A DNA stretch of 64,000 nucleotides from Stentor roeselii (Eukaryota > Ciliophora > Heterotrichea > Heterotrichida > Stentoridae), in assembly GCA_006503475.1 (NCBI GenBank), contig RSEH01000067.1, positions 1-64,000 on the forward strand. The letters run 5' to 3'. Under the pieces are notes generated by a model. The model did no database searches. It was not told where the DNA came from and saw nothing but the letters and a program-made list of their open reading frames with translations. Both the position numbers and the translations under genes were made by a program. Below, piece after piece: positions 9,503 through 20,868 of this stretch (position 1 is its first letter; each line of letters starts with the position of its first letter).

Positions 9503-12500
9503 ATGAAACTAATGTTTCTGGTTATTCATCTTATCCAGTCCGCTTCTGGAAATGCGTTGTTGTTGATATTCAGTCAGAAAACTCCAAGAAAAGTCCAAGA
9601 TTTCTTCTCAGATATTCCTTCAGTGACGCTGAAATCCTTTCTAGAACCTTCGTTCACGCCATCACAAGAGGAACCATCATTAATCCTCGATGCAACCTTG
9701 GACCCAAGCCTTTTTTTGATAATCGATTCACTAGCAGCTCGTTTCCAGAGTCCTTACTTGACGATTTCAAGACCTTCTATTGCCGAAAACTCATTTTACC
9801 GATTTTATGCATTTCCATCAATACATGCGGAAGCTGAGTCTTTGATGAAAATGCTGAAGTACTTAAATTGGAAGACTTTTACAGTGTTTCTCTCAAATTC
9901 AATGGAAAATCTTCTGACTTTGGACTTGATTCGTAAAAATTTCAGCAATATTAATATTAAAAGTTGTATTTATGACTCTGAAATCGAGGAAGACCAGTTA
10001 GATAGTCTTGTAAAGAGATTTCTTAAAGTTACTGATGATCATAACTTGTTAGTCCTTGATCAAGGATCCTCGTTGGAGCTACTTTCAAATCTTTTGGTCA
10101 AGAGAAAAATTGGAAAATTTGGGAAATATTTTCTTTTTGGACCTTCAAATAGCTACCCTGCAAGTCTTGAAGGGTCACTTTCGCTTGCTTATCGAGAAAG
10201 TTTGAATGTGAGTTCATCTGATGACTTTTATATTGAAATCTTGACAAGTTTGATAAAAAATTTCAACAATTCCAACAAATTAGCTCTTGATCAAAGATGC
10301 CCTGAGCAAGTTTGCATCTCAGAACTGCTGATAATAAATCAGAGAAATGGAGAAAAATGTATTGTTGGAAATGTTGGAAATTCAGTAAATATTACTGATA
10401 AAATTATATTTCCTGGAAACAACACAGAAAAAGCTTCTGGGTTTAAAAAGACTCTCCTTCCTATAATGATTGCGAATGGAACACGAGAGCCAAATGATTT
10501 GGGTAACAGTGAAGTGACTTCTCGTTTCTATTATGGAGCACTTTTAGCAGTCGAGCACGCCAATTCTCAACTCAAAAACTTTGAATACCAGTTGATTCCT
10601 ACTGACTGTGGAAACACAAAAGTCAACATCTCCTGGAGTATTGGATGTTTGAGTAGCTTTGCAAGTACCAACAGCCTTGCTTACATCACCGCATACTGGC
10701 CTCAATCAACCTTTACAAATTTATTAGCTTTTCAAAATTTTCATCGTTTTCTTCCTCAAATATCGCCAGCAAGTTTTTCAGATATTTTGAACAATAAGAC
10801 ACTTTATCCGGAGTTAATCAAACTTGCAGGCCGACTGTTTGAGTTTACTGAAAACACTATTTTTTTGTATCGCTTTTATAATTGGAAAAAAGTTATCTGC
10901 ATTACTGGAGAAGAAGAAATTTGGAGGAATTATTTTGATTATCTTCTGCAGATTATGGAAAATATGGAAATTAGTTGTGTTAATCCTAAAGAGTATCGAT
11001 ATTTACCTAGTAACTATACAAGGGATGACTTTGAGAACTACAAACACATTTTCGAGTTTGCGAAAAATTCAAGATGCCGAAACGTTTTCCTTATAGCTTT
11101 TGATACAGGTGTTATCTATGAAGGCTTTTACGATGCTGGACTTCGTAAGGGAGACATTATTGTCATTGGATATATGGAAAGTTATTTAGCATTAGTTGAA
11201 AACATTGATGAAAGATTCCTTATAAAAAGAAAAGAAATTAGTAATGGAGGTCTAATAACCAATCAAGTTCAATATAGAGGAGAACTTGGAAAGGAAATCG
11301 AAAATGAACTGAAGAAAAAACACGGAACAGTTGTAAATATGTGCGTCACTTACGACGCCTTTAAAACTATCAACAACTCTATCTTTTACATAGCCAACAA
11401 AGGAGAAGATTATGAAGACCCTCAACTTTTAATGAAAGTCATGAGAAATCAAAGGTTTGTTGGATGCTCTGGAGAAGTTTATTTTATTTCGGGTGAAAAT
11501 TCGAGAGATAATTCATGGCTTGAAATTTCACAAATAAAAATTGATCCTAAGACGAATCAAGTCGATTTATTTCAGATTTCAGAATTTAATAAATTTTCAA
11601 TGATTGCTGCAAGAGAAATAAACGAACCTGAGTGGCCGACTGGTGAAAAAAGTGTTCCAAGTAATTTTAGACCTGTTCAAATTTGTGTTTATGAAAAGAA
11701 TCCTCAAATTTCGAAGTATGGAAAACTGAGTCTTCATATTGTTTCATTGATTTATTTGATATTGGTGATAGTTTGTGCTGTTTTCTCTTATCGAAGATTC
11801 AATTACTCAGTTCCTGCTTTGAATGAAAATGTTCATATTACCTATAATGATATCATCCACAATTTTTCACTAATCTGCAATTTATTTCAAATTCTCTCAC
11901 TAGAGCCAGCTGATGGTCTCTTTTCAACATTTACAAAAGGTTTAAATATAAAGTTTGGTCTAGATATCCTTAGGGCCTTTGACTTCAAAAATGATACATT
12001 TTGGTATTTTTACACTCTTTTATTAGTCTTATGTGGTGTATGGTCAGTTTTGGCATCACTTTCGTTTTTAATAAAAAGAGAAGTTCTTAATTCCAATCAA
12101 TATTTATTCATTCTCAAGTTTCTCTCAAATTCATTCATTCCTATCATCGGGAATATCTGCTTTCTCCCTCTCTCTTTAATGCTTCTCAGTATTTACAAGT
12201 GCGAAGAAGGGATAAGCGATAACTTGTTTGAATCGTTTTTATATAGAGACTGTACTGAGTTCTGCTATAAGGGGAAGCATAAGCAAGTAGTAATTATTTC
12301 AAGTTTGACAATAGCGATTTTCTTAAGTGTTTCTATTTTCTTACGACCTACTTGGGAAATTGGTCAAGATGATCAACATATAAGGACAAAGGTTTGTTAT
12401 TTTTCAGTTTTAAGTGTTTTTCAATTCGTTCTTGTTCTGATTCATGTAAATTTTGAGAAAATTGGAAGAATTTTTGAAGGATTTTTGATGTTTGGGGTTT

Positions 12501-12862
12501 TGATTTGCATGATTTTGATTACAGTACGGATGAAACCTTATAACTATGAAAAATCTAATATTTTTCATCTAACTATTCTTTCTTTATGCTCATGGAATAT
12601 TATAGTGACAAGTGTCTTTTTCGTGCTACCCTACAAAAATTATCTAATAATCACTTTGCTTATAGGAATAAGCATAATTTTGGGTCTCGGGTTTAAAATT
12701 TCAAGTCGTTTTCCAGGCAGGTTTATCAGTGATCATAATTTCGCTATTCCTATTTTGATAAAGTTTCAATTTTCTAACAATTTTGGTCAGACTATCAAAC
12801 AGAATTCATTCTATAGGAACATAGAAATGAAGATTACTCCTGAAAGAAAAGAATTAGGCTAG
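9503..12862 (+). CDS. Receptor with PBP type-1/ANF-like ligand-binding ectodomain and multipass membrane domain
   Basis: 1119 codons. Residues 1-16 form a signal peptide. Two Rossmann-like regions follow: a divergent one at about 50-280, and a clearer ANF-receptor/periplasmic-binding-protein type-1 unit at about 316-700 (LLPIMIANGT, FYYGALLAVEHANSQL, later DTGVIYEGFYDAGL and GYMESY). The region from 740 to 1066 holds about nine hydrophobic helices (741-763, 784-800 weak, 833-857, 870-900, 928-948, 963-983, 990-1008, 1019-1043, 1046-1065). This layout recalls class-C GPCRs such as GABA-B receptors, but the membrane part has more helices and no recognised 7TM signature. A ciliate-specific receptor family is equally likely. 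The tail is short (about 50 residues), with no kinase or cyclase domain. Many N-glycosylation sites occur in the ectodomain. Start ATG follows GATATAAA. Confidence 0.8.
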   Translation: MKLMFLVIHLIQSASGNALLLIFSQKTPRKVQDFFSDIPSVTLKSFLEPSFTPSQEEPSLILDATLDPSLFLIIDSLAARFQSPYLTISRPSIAENSFYRFYAFPSIHAEAESLMKMLKYLNWKTFTVFLSNSMENLLTLDLIRKNFSNINIKSCIYDSEIEEDQLDSLVKRFLKVTDDHNLLVLDQGSSLELLSNLLVKRKIGKFGKYFLFGPSNSYPASLEGSLSLAYRESLNVSSSDDFYIEILTSLIKNFNNSNKLALDQRCPEQVCISELLIINQRNGEKCIVGNVGNSVNITDKIIFPGNNTEKASGFKKTLLPIMIANGTREPNDLGNSEVTSRFYYGALLAVEHANSQLKNFEYQLIPTDCGNTKVNISWSIGCLSSFASTNSLAYITAYWPQSTFTNLLAFQNFHRFLPQISPASFSDILNNKTLYPELIKLAGRLFEFTENTIFLYRFYNWKKVICITGEEEIWRNYFDYLLQIMENMEISCVNPKEYRYLPSNYTRDDFENYKHIFEFAKNSRCRNVFLIAFDTGVIYEGFYDAGLRKGDIIVIGYMESYLALVENIDERFLIKRKEISNGGLITNQVQYRGELGKEIENELKKKHGTVVNMCVTYDAFKTINNSIFYIANKGEDYEDPQLLMKVMRNQRFVGCSGEVYFISGENSRDNSWLEISQIKIDPKTNQVDLFQISEFNKFSMIAAREINEPEWPTGEKSVPSNFRPVQICVYEKNPQISKYGKLSLHIVSLIYLILVIVCAVFSYRRFNYSVPALNENVHITYNDIIHNFSLICNLFQILSLEPADGLFSTFTKGLNIKFGLDILRAFDFKNDTFWYFYTLLLVLCGVWSVLASLSFLIKREVLNSNQYLFILKFLSNSFIPIIGNICFLPLSLMLLSIYKCEEGISDNLFESFLYRDCTEFCYKGKHKQVVIISSLTIAIFLSVSIFLRPTWEIGQDDQHIRTKVCYFSVLSVFQFVLVLIHVNFEKIGRIFEGFLMFGVLICMILITVRMKPYNYEKSNIFHLTILSLCSWNIIVTSVFFVLPYKNYLIITLLIGISIILGLGFKISSRFPGRFISDHNFAIPILIKFQFSNNFGQTIKQNSFYRNIEMKITPERKELG

Positions 12863-15076
12863 TTATTTAGTTTAGTAAATTCTTGATCAATAATTACATG
12901 AGTAATTTTTATATCTTCATTAAATGTAATATTGAAGAGAGATTTGATCCTTGAACTTTACATCAATTTTATGTAATTAGTATTTATACTCATAGGATTT
13001 TCTCCCTTAAAAAAGATTAAATTATGAATTTCAACAGGTATAAATCTCTCATTTTGATGAACCAGTTTATGCTTTCTAGTTATTTGAATAATCACTATGT
13101 AATCAATAGGATTTTGTTTACATAAATTCAACTATATATTTCAGCTTTTTAATAAATTAAATCTTAATTCTTAGTTTTTAGATTATAGTAATTAATACGA
13201 ATTAAGTCTAAGTGCAATATTTAAGATCTAACTATTTTGGTTTGAATTATGAATTCTAGAGTTGTGAGGTTTAATTGAAGATTTAAGATTTTCTTCATGA
13301 TTTAAGTAAATATTCAGCTATTCTTTCATAATTTATGAACCATTTCAAGTCTTTGTTCATTGATCATATCCTAAAAATCTAAAAAAAATCGAATGAAGAT
13401 ATAATAATTATATTAAAGCAAATATAAACATTTCAGAATCATTTTTTTTAAATATGGATTTTGGATGAACTTATTTTTGGAAATTTGCAGCTTTACTCTT
13501 AAGATGTATTTCATAGCTCATACTTTATCCTTCTTTAAAAAAATTTAAATAAATAAAATTGGAAATTTGCATTTGCTTACTAACTTTTGGATTTATTAAA
13601 CTATTTGAAATCAGATTTACATAAAAATTTTCTATATTAGTATTATTTACTTATCATAAGTCTTAAAATTATGTAATCAGCGCATTAAACAGTTACCAAG
13701 TTTGACAGTAAGTATAATTCATACTTGATAAATATAATTAACTTAAATATTATTAAAGATTGGAACAAATTCGTTAAATAAGATAGAATTTAAAGTTACT
13801 CTTCTCCAAGACTAACTCTTTGTGATTTCATGATTAGTTATTTCAACTCATAGATGTATAAATTTATGTTTAGAAACAAAGTGATTATTAGGAAAACTTG
13901 GTTTACAATCATGATAATAATCTTGACAGACTTCACTATGAAGATCAACTTTGCAAATAGCTAACACAATATAAAGAAATCATAAAATGGGAATTAATAG
14001 TTCTTTACTTCAAGGATATTAAAATGATGAATGGAGTAGATCGCCTTGATAATAAGACGAGACAAATTTACGATCAGCCTTGACTTGGATGCTGATAATT
14101 TTGTTGGGTTGAAACTTTTGTGCTTTGAAGATGATTATTGTCAATGGCTTTTAAGATCTGATATACTTACAACTAAATATTTTGCCAAAGGATTGATTGA
14201 TAAGTATTGAAGGATATGTAGAGGTTTTAATGATTTATTTATCTTGAAAAAGAGCCGAAGTTTTCCAAATTTGTTAGAATTTATAAAGAGTAATTTTTGT
14301 TTTTGATTGTTGATGAAAGGTTCAAGTGTTTATATTAGTAAGATATAGAATCTATTAAAAGTCAGTTGTTGGAAACTAAATTAAAAGAAATGTTGTTTCT
14401 GGGGTAAAGTTAAATTTATAATTTCAATTCACTCACCTTTATATTACCTACTCTTACATTTTCTACTTATAGTAGATTAATTATCTCAAAATACTCTCTT
14501 ATTCGAACCACTGCAACTGGTTGTTGAACACTAAGGATTTAAGCCAGGTAAATACTTAGGGCTTTTATATGTAGTAGTTTAGATAAATATTAAAAAATTA
14601 TAAACTCATTTACTTTATTAATAAAATCTATCTGCAATAATTTACCGAAACATTCGTTATTGATAGCCTAATTTCGTGTATCAGAAATAAATCAAAGTTA
14701 ATTGTTTGAAAAGAGAAAATCGCTTAAACCATTACCTAGACCATATTTAGATAGAAAATAAGCAACTTTAATTTTCTCTTTAACCTCGTAATGCATGAGC
14801 TATTTAATGTAGAATTATTAATAATGATATAGATAGCTTAAGATGATTATGTTAAATATAGATGTTTAATTATCTTAATAATTTTAGCTTTTGTCTATAA
14901 TCAATTACGTTATTTTGAAATACTTCCAGTTATTTTAAGTAGTTTAATTATTTATATGAAATTACAGTATATACCCTGCCATTATAAATTTCAATACAAC
15001 ATTAAATTTTTAAGAAGTATGTTTCGGGTATTAAAAATAACCATACATAAAACTATTTATTCTCATGAAATAACTT
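12863..15076. other. AT-rich intergenic region
   Basis: About 2.2 kb without a supportable gene. A stretch at about 13,800-14,420 has slightly coding-like composition but stops in every frame. Around 14,490 an antisense T-loop-like string was examined as a tRNA and rejected because no stem pairs. The tract separates the receptor gene from the 3' end of the broken WD40 gene. Confidence 0.5.
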
Positions 15077-15484
15077 TTAGTTAAGATAACCATGACTAAT
15101 TTTAAGTGATGATAAAATCGCACTTCCTTTACTCAAACTCAATTCTTTTTTTTTCGTAGTAAAGTGTTTTAGTCCTTTCGAACAAACTAATTTAACTTCA
15201 TTCTCTTTTCTCTTTATATTTAATATAATCAAACTTGAAAAAATATCTTTCAAAACAATATAATCAAAAGATCTGCACCAAAATAATTGAAAACTATGAA
15301 CCTTACTGATTTTTCTCATAGTCATAAAGTTATTTGAAACATATACATCAAAATCACAATCCAAAAATACAAAAATGTTTTCTCTAAATTTTCCAACCAT
15401 AATTCTTTTAACATGAGTCAATAAAATCTTTGAATGTCTCAAATCTTCAACATATGATTTATTTTCACTCGAATAACTTATCAC
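15077..15484 (-). CDS. C-terminal piece of the split WD40 gene
   Basis: 135 codons whose first codon is GTG, not ATG. The frame continues upstream into the preceding segment (SPIVFVRTTKNWEVISY), where it overlaps the end of the ORF at 15505-16350. The peptide alternates short hydrophobic strands and turns, as expected for degenerate propeller blades, but lacks a clean GH/WD signature. I read it as the C-terminal end of the propeller gene spanning 15077-17033, displaced by a frameshift near 15540 beside a short A-run on the minus strand. A 14-nt GT...AG stretch at the same place would also restore the frame, but that is shorter than any heterotrich intron known to me. Confidence 0.5.
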   Translation of the reverse strand: MISYSSENKSYVEDLRHSKILLTHVKRIMVGKFRENIFVFLDCDFDVYVSNNFMTMRKISKVHSFQLFWCRSFDYIVLKDIFSSLIILNIKRKENEVKLVCSKGLKHFTTKKKELSLSKGSAILSSLKISHGYLN

Positions 15485-15504
15485 TTCCCAATTTTTTGTT
15501 GTTC

Positions 15505-16350
15505 TTACAAATACAATAGGAGAAACTCCAAAGAAATACTTTTCTTAATTTCCAAAAAAGGAGTATCAACACAATAAATATACCCCTTCCGTGTTCCACA
15601 CAAAATAACTGAACTTGAAAACACTAAATAAGAAACACCACTTTCAAATGACCTGCTACAAATATCAGAGTTCGAAATAAGACTGTACAAATAAACTGTT
15701 TCATATCCATACACAATCAGCTTCAGTTTGATTGAAACTGATAAAATATCAGAATAAAATTTTCTCTGAGAGTTTCTTTTGATTATTCTTTGAAACGAAA
15801 AATCGAAATATTCAATCTCGTTTGTACTTGAATAAAGTTTATTGTTTACCAGTTTTACACAAAAAACACTTTGTTTGAAATGATCAAACACTTTTAAAAG
15901 TAAAAATGATGACAAACTCCATACTTTTACATTTTGATCATGAGATCCTGAAAACAACTTTCCAGTTTTTAAGCAGTAGTCTAATGAAATTATTTGTTTT
16001 GAATGGGCTTTGAAAGATTTGAAGAGTTGATATTGTTTTAAAACTTGAATAAATCCATCTCCATGGCCACTTATTAAAGTTTCAGTTTCTTCTATAAAAC
16101 TGCTGCATAGTAGTGGTTGTTTATATTGTTTTTTGATTAAAGGATACTTTTGAGGTAGTTTGAATGTTTGAATGAACCCTTGATAGGTTGAGCAGATCAA
16201 AAAACAATCGTTTTGTATAAATCTTACAAACATAACAGAAAGATCAGCAAAAACTTGAAAAACAAGATTTTTGTTTTTAATGCTCCATATTTCAATATAT
16301 CCTTTTCGTGATCCACTAACAAAATATTGAGAGTTTTCCGAAAACTTCAA
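15505..16350 (-). CDS. Middle piece of the split WD40 beta-propeller gene
   Basis: 281 codons starting at TTG. Blade signatures are clear: FVSGSRKGYIEIWSI (residues 10-24), SGHGDGFIQVL, FKAHSKQIISLDY followed by LFSGSHDQNVKVWSL, and CGTRKGYIYCV near the end. The frame is open upstream of the TTG (TFNGPISSLKFSENS), giving a complete blade strand that belongs to the preceding ORF. WD40 propellers are scaffolds for protein complexes; no partner is indicated. The lack of an ATG and the continuity of blade spacing across the joins show this is an internal part of one gene (15077-17033). Confidence 0.7.
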   Translation of the reverse strand: MKFSENSQYFVSGSRKGYIEIWSIKNKNLVFQVFADLSVMFVRFIQNDCFLICSTYQGFIQTFKLPQKYPLIKKQYKQPLLCSSFIEETETLISGHGDGFIQVLKQYQLFKSFKAHSKQIISLDYCLKTGKLFSGSHDQNVKVWSLSSFLLLKVFDHFKQSVFCVKLVNNKLYSSTNEIEYFDFSFQRIIKRNSQRKFYSDILSVSIKLKLIVYGYETVYLYSLISNSDICSRSFESGVSYLVFSSSVILCGTRKGYIYCVDTPFLEIKKSISLEFLLLYL

Positions 16351-17033
16351 AGAAGAGATAGGCCCATTAAATGTTTGAAAAAGAGCTTCAAGTTTTTTTT
16401 TTTAATATTGAACAAACATATTTTTGAATCATCAGACCCAGTTATGCAATTGTTGGATTTGATATCGATTATAACGATCCTTGATTTATGGTAAGAAAAA
16501 GCTGCGATTTGAGAAAGACTCTCAAGGTTGAAAAAACGAACAGTTCCGTCTGTGCCACCGCTTACAAGAATTTTGAAGTTTTCTTGTATTGAGATTGAGT
16601 TTATTTCTGAAGTATGAGATTTGATAAATAAATTGAAACTCTTATGAATAGTTTTTTTAAGATATTTGAAGTAAGTTATTTCTTTTATAAATTGATTAAA
16701 TAATAATTTGATATTTTTGTAAATTTGGGAATGCTTTGAGTTTTTAGTATGGGATTTTATAAGTAAATTTATGCAAAGATGTTTGAGAATTATAAGAGCA
16801 TTGTTTTGAATATTTTGATTAATGTTTTGATTGATTTGAGCTAGTTGAGTTTTTGATGACTTTATAAATTTGATTCTTTGTTGAATTTGAGTGATTTGAT
16901 TGTGAGATTTTTTATTTTTGGGTGGTGTAATAATATGTTGAAGTGGCTTGAGTAGATGACTCTTGAGTTCCGAATATGTTAAGGTTTTTGTTTGACAAGC
17001 ACATTTGTATTTGTTTTTTTCTGACGTCATCAT
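16347..17033 (-). CDS. N-terminal piece of the split WD40 gene
   Basis: 228 codons from ATG 17033, in the context ATAATAAATATG. The first 140 residues are Lys/Asn/Gln/Ile-rich and helical, possibly coiled coil, with no known domain. Then come two WD40 blades: SHTSEINSISI with VSGGTDGTVRFFNL, and HKSRIVIIDI with TGSDDSKICLFNI. Right after this last blade strand the gene runs into an 11-A homopolymer (minus strand) and the frame is lost; one more A would carry it directly into the next ORF. The N-terminal helical segment followed by a propeller resembles many ciliate WD40 proteins. Composition is extremely A+T-rich. Confidence 0.65.
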   Translation of the reverse strand: MMTSEKNKYKCACQTKTLTYSELKSHLLKPLQHIITPPKNKKSHNQITQIQQRIKFIKSSKTQLAQINQNINQNIQNNALIILKHLCINLLIKSHTKNSKHSQIYKNIKLLFNQFIKEITYFKYLKKTIHKSFNLFIKSHTSEINSISIQENFKILVSGGTDGTVRFFNLESLSQIAAFSYHKSRIVIIDIKSNNCITGSDDSKICLFNIKKKNLKLFFKHLMGLSLL

Positions 17034-20000
17034 ATTTATTATAATGGAAGATTTTTATAAAAGGTTGTATAAATGGGAATAAAATTAGAAATGAATATAT
17101 TGTACTATTTTTTATTTTTACACAAAAAGCTTCAAAAAGAGGATAATAACTCAATTGAAACATGATAAATTTGAATAAACAATTACATATCCACTAAATA
17201 AACAATTCATGGAATGCCAAAGTTGAATTTTAAGAGTTATTTAAATATTTCTTGTCTTTAAGATAGGAAGAAAAAGAAGAAGTCTAAAAAAGCGAAAAAT
17301 TTTTAATTCCTTCAAAACATTAATTTTGGGACTTCGAAAAATCGGGTACTTATCAATCATGAAATTCATGGGAAATGCTCATTTGGTGATGATGGGACAA
17401 GAAGAAGCCAGACTTATTGACCATGACTTAAAAGCCATTATCCAACCTCCTGGATTATGCTTTCCGATAGTTTAAACTACTTGAATAATTTAGAAACTCT
17501 AACTGATTTGATTTTCATACTCTTTAGATCCAATTGCTACTATAGATTCTATAGTTACCGTAATAGTAATCCGGTTTGTTGACTTTCTATAACCCTGAGA
17601 TCACCCTTTGCCTTAGGGTTGGTTTTTACCTAATAGACTCAATCCAATTTCCAAAGCAGAAGAGAGCCAAAAAGACAAAACCAGTAGTTTACTTAATCCT
17701 AACCCTCTTACAAGCCTTTGATTTACGGCTTCTTATTCACTATCAATTCCTCCTATAAAGATAAGGTGTTTGCCACACCCACAATAGAAGATCACGAAGG
17801 TGGGCATCGAAGCTAGTAGTTTCTGGCCATAGTCCACCAAATGAAAACATCTATTACCATCTACAGTCCTTAAAGGCTACTGGGGCAATGGATGAGGACT
17901 TCCCACCACAGGCTTTGATGCTGGGAATTTGGATCTCCACATCAGATCAGTACGCTAGGGTCTAAGGACCTACTCACTCACGTGTTATAGTCCTAGAAAA
18001 GAAAAGAGGAGCAGTAGTTATCTTTTCACATTTAGACTCAGGTAGCCTGATGAGAATCATCGATTTGAATTCAAAAATATCGAGAGAAGGATATGAGCAG
18101 TGAAAACTATCCTCAAATCAGGATAGGACTTGTAAGCAAATCTTCTATCGAGAATGTTTAGGAGATCGAGAAGGACTAAAAGTATGAGTTAGTTGGAGAA
18201 TACTTTTTCATGGAATAAAGGGTTTTAAGATTGAGATTTGGAGAAGTATGAAAAGTAAATTGAAGAAATCAGGTCTTGTGAAGGTGTTCTTGAGATGGTT
18301 ATCAAGGAAATGAAAATGTGAAGATTCAAATTGAAGAATAGTATTGATAGTTAGTATAGTCTAACAATTCCAATCCAAATATAATTCCAAGTGAAAAAAT
18401 TATCTTCTTTCTTATGCTAATAATGTATAATATTGAATATTTAAATGCTATTAAAAGCAAAGATTTTTCTCCAATTGCTGCCAAGACCTTATCTGTTCAT
18501 CTTATCTAAAAATACGAAAATACGCAAATATTAAAACTTTGGAATAAAAATCTACAGCAAGTAAAAATCAAGTTTTCATCAAAAGTTCCAAAACTAGAAA
18601 TGCATGAAGAAAACAAGCAGCTCTTAAGTCAGATTCCCTCAAAGCTCTTCAAGTCCTGCCTGAGCAACCCAATGAACCTGTTTATCATTTCCCTATCAAT
18701 GAAAGTTTTTCAGACATTCCAAGTTATTTGAAATTCATCTAAAACTATATCGAAAACCCAAAAAAAGCAAAAGATTCATCTAACTAATTCTGAATTTCCT
18801 TGAAATCTGCTGCATGTTGTGCTTAAAGACTTTAAAACCACTGAAAATATAGAAACTCTGAGAAAACTATTACCTTAAATTTTCTTCAGAGAAAGGAAAA
18901 TACAAGAGGCTTCTCTGAATTAAATACTTCAACTGAACCAGCGATGAAAGCTCCAGCATCAGCAACTTGAGGATAAAAGATTTAAAATTTTCAGGAAATT
19001 CAACTGCGTCGGTAAATAATTTGCTTTTGTAAACACCTTTTGACTAAAGAAATCCGAACACTTCCAATACTATGAAGAGTCAATATAAAGAATTTTTTTT
19101 TTCAATTGTAGCATGTTGAAGGGATCAAAAAATCAGCACAATATTTGACTTTTTGAGTTTTGCCGACTTTGTGGAAAAAATTTGGAAACCCTGTAGAAAT
19201 GATTCTTGAATGTAGTCATTCTGTTTTCTTTGAATGTGATGATTTTTTTTTCTGCTGCATTATTGTGAACTTTATTAAAGATAACCAAAAGTTAAGAGAA
19301 AAATATTTGTATCTTTTGAGCTAGTATAATACATTCTGAATTTGTAGTGAAGGTACTCTTCAGGTTTATTGCAATTTGTGCTGACCTTTTAGAAAGACTT
19401 ATAAAAATTCTGAAATGTTATAAACTGAGCTTTCAGTATGACTTCTCAAGACTTCCTTTCAGTATTGCCAAGTTCATCATAACTTCAGTTGGGAAAGTAG
19501 AAAATGTGTGAAAGTATCTGTGAAGACTTGAGAAGAAGCATTTTATATAAAAAATTACCCCTGAGTATAAAGAAACTTTTATTGATTTGGGTGCTCAGTA
19601 TTATCATTCTCATTTCATTGAAATCTAAGTCAAACTAGGGAAAAGTCTAGGTATTAATTGACTTTTTATCACTGGGTGCTCTGAAAACTTGGAGGTTGTT
19701 TTTAATGTGCAGGTAAAAAATAATGGGTATGATTATTTCAGTCTTTATTTCGATTAGATTAGTTTGAGATGTAAGTTGCTAGAATTTCCTTATTATTTTA
19801 CTTTTTAATGAATAAATCAGGAATTTATTTATAATTTTTTGGTTAATATATAATTTTTCTTGTATTCATAGATTTTAAATCAAGTACCAGCTAATATATC
19901 CATTTTCTGAAAATTAAGAAAATAAACTCATTAAATTTCTTAGTGATATTCGCATACAATAGTAATCGAAGAAAACAGAGATCCCTTAAAGAGAAAATAG

Positions 20001-20868
20001 CTATTTTAAGATTTAAACCCACAAGTCTATCGTGAAATTGTAACTCAAGGAAAAAGTTACCCTTGCTTTGAAAAAGATAACTTTGCTATATTTAAAGACT
20101 TCTTATTGAATAATAAACTAATTTTCTAAGTATAAGTTGCCATTCTGATGCCAGATGTTTGAGTTTCTTCCACTCCGAAAAACATAATATAACTGAGAAA
20201 AACGTAGAATTTACATTCATCACAGGTAAAATTGAAGATTTTATTTCAATGTTTGCTAAATTTTAAACCTCATTAAAGTCCTTCAAATAAGTCATTCCTG
20301 CTTTACACTAAGAAAATTAGAGAAGATCCATATAGCTGATGAACCCCGAATTTCATACAAAGATAGTCTCTAAAAATAATTTATGCAGTTTTAAAAGCGA
20401 TTCCCAATGCAATGTGAGCAGTTTCTTGACTAACACATTATGCTGGATCCTCTATAAATAGAAAGACTTTTCTAATTTTTCTTCTTTCGTTTAGAAAAAA
20501 TAACTCTTGAACACTTTAACCAATGTTATGATTTTTAATAAATTTGATAAAAGTTAGTTTAAATTAAGATTAAAATATAATTATGGCGATTTGTCTAGTT
20601 TATATTAATAATTAATTAAAGGCTATTATAATATTGATAATGCTCTTGATCATCAATATTAAACATACTTACTAGTCATAATAACCAATTATTATAATTA
20701 ACTAATAATTTTTATTAACTGATCTAATAAAATACCTATCTTTTGCTTACTATCAAATTCTGTTCTCGAATCATATAAAAACATTAAAATCTTTGATTCA
20801 TATATCAATTCAATATCAACTCTTTTATTTTGGATTTTAGAATTAAAGTTTACAAGAATTTTGCTAGA
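17034..20868. pseudogene. Long gap with at least two unidentified eroded genes
   Basis: Two GC-richer tracts stand out. At about 17,340-18,350 (+), a short open piece from ATG 17,359 (38 codons) and a long frame near 17,810-18,350 interrupted only by TAA and TGA look like a dead gene. At about 18,590-19,700 (+), a 49-codon open piece from ATG 18,601 and further broken frames form a second remnant. I could not match either to a family. A 60-codon ORF at 17,576-17,758 lies inside the first tract and is not credible alone. The remaining sequence to 20,868 is AT-rich with no gene. Confidence 0.4.

Noticed and set aside
14480-14545. Antisense string resembling a tRNA T-loop (ATTCGAACC)
   Set aside because: The flanking bases do not pair into a T stem or an acceptor stem, and no anticodon arm is found.
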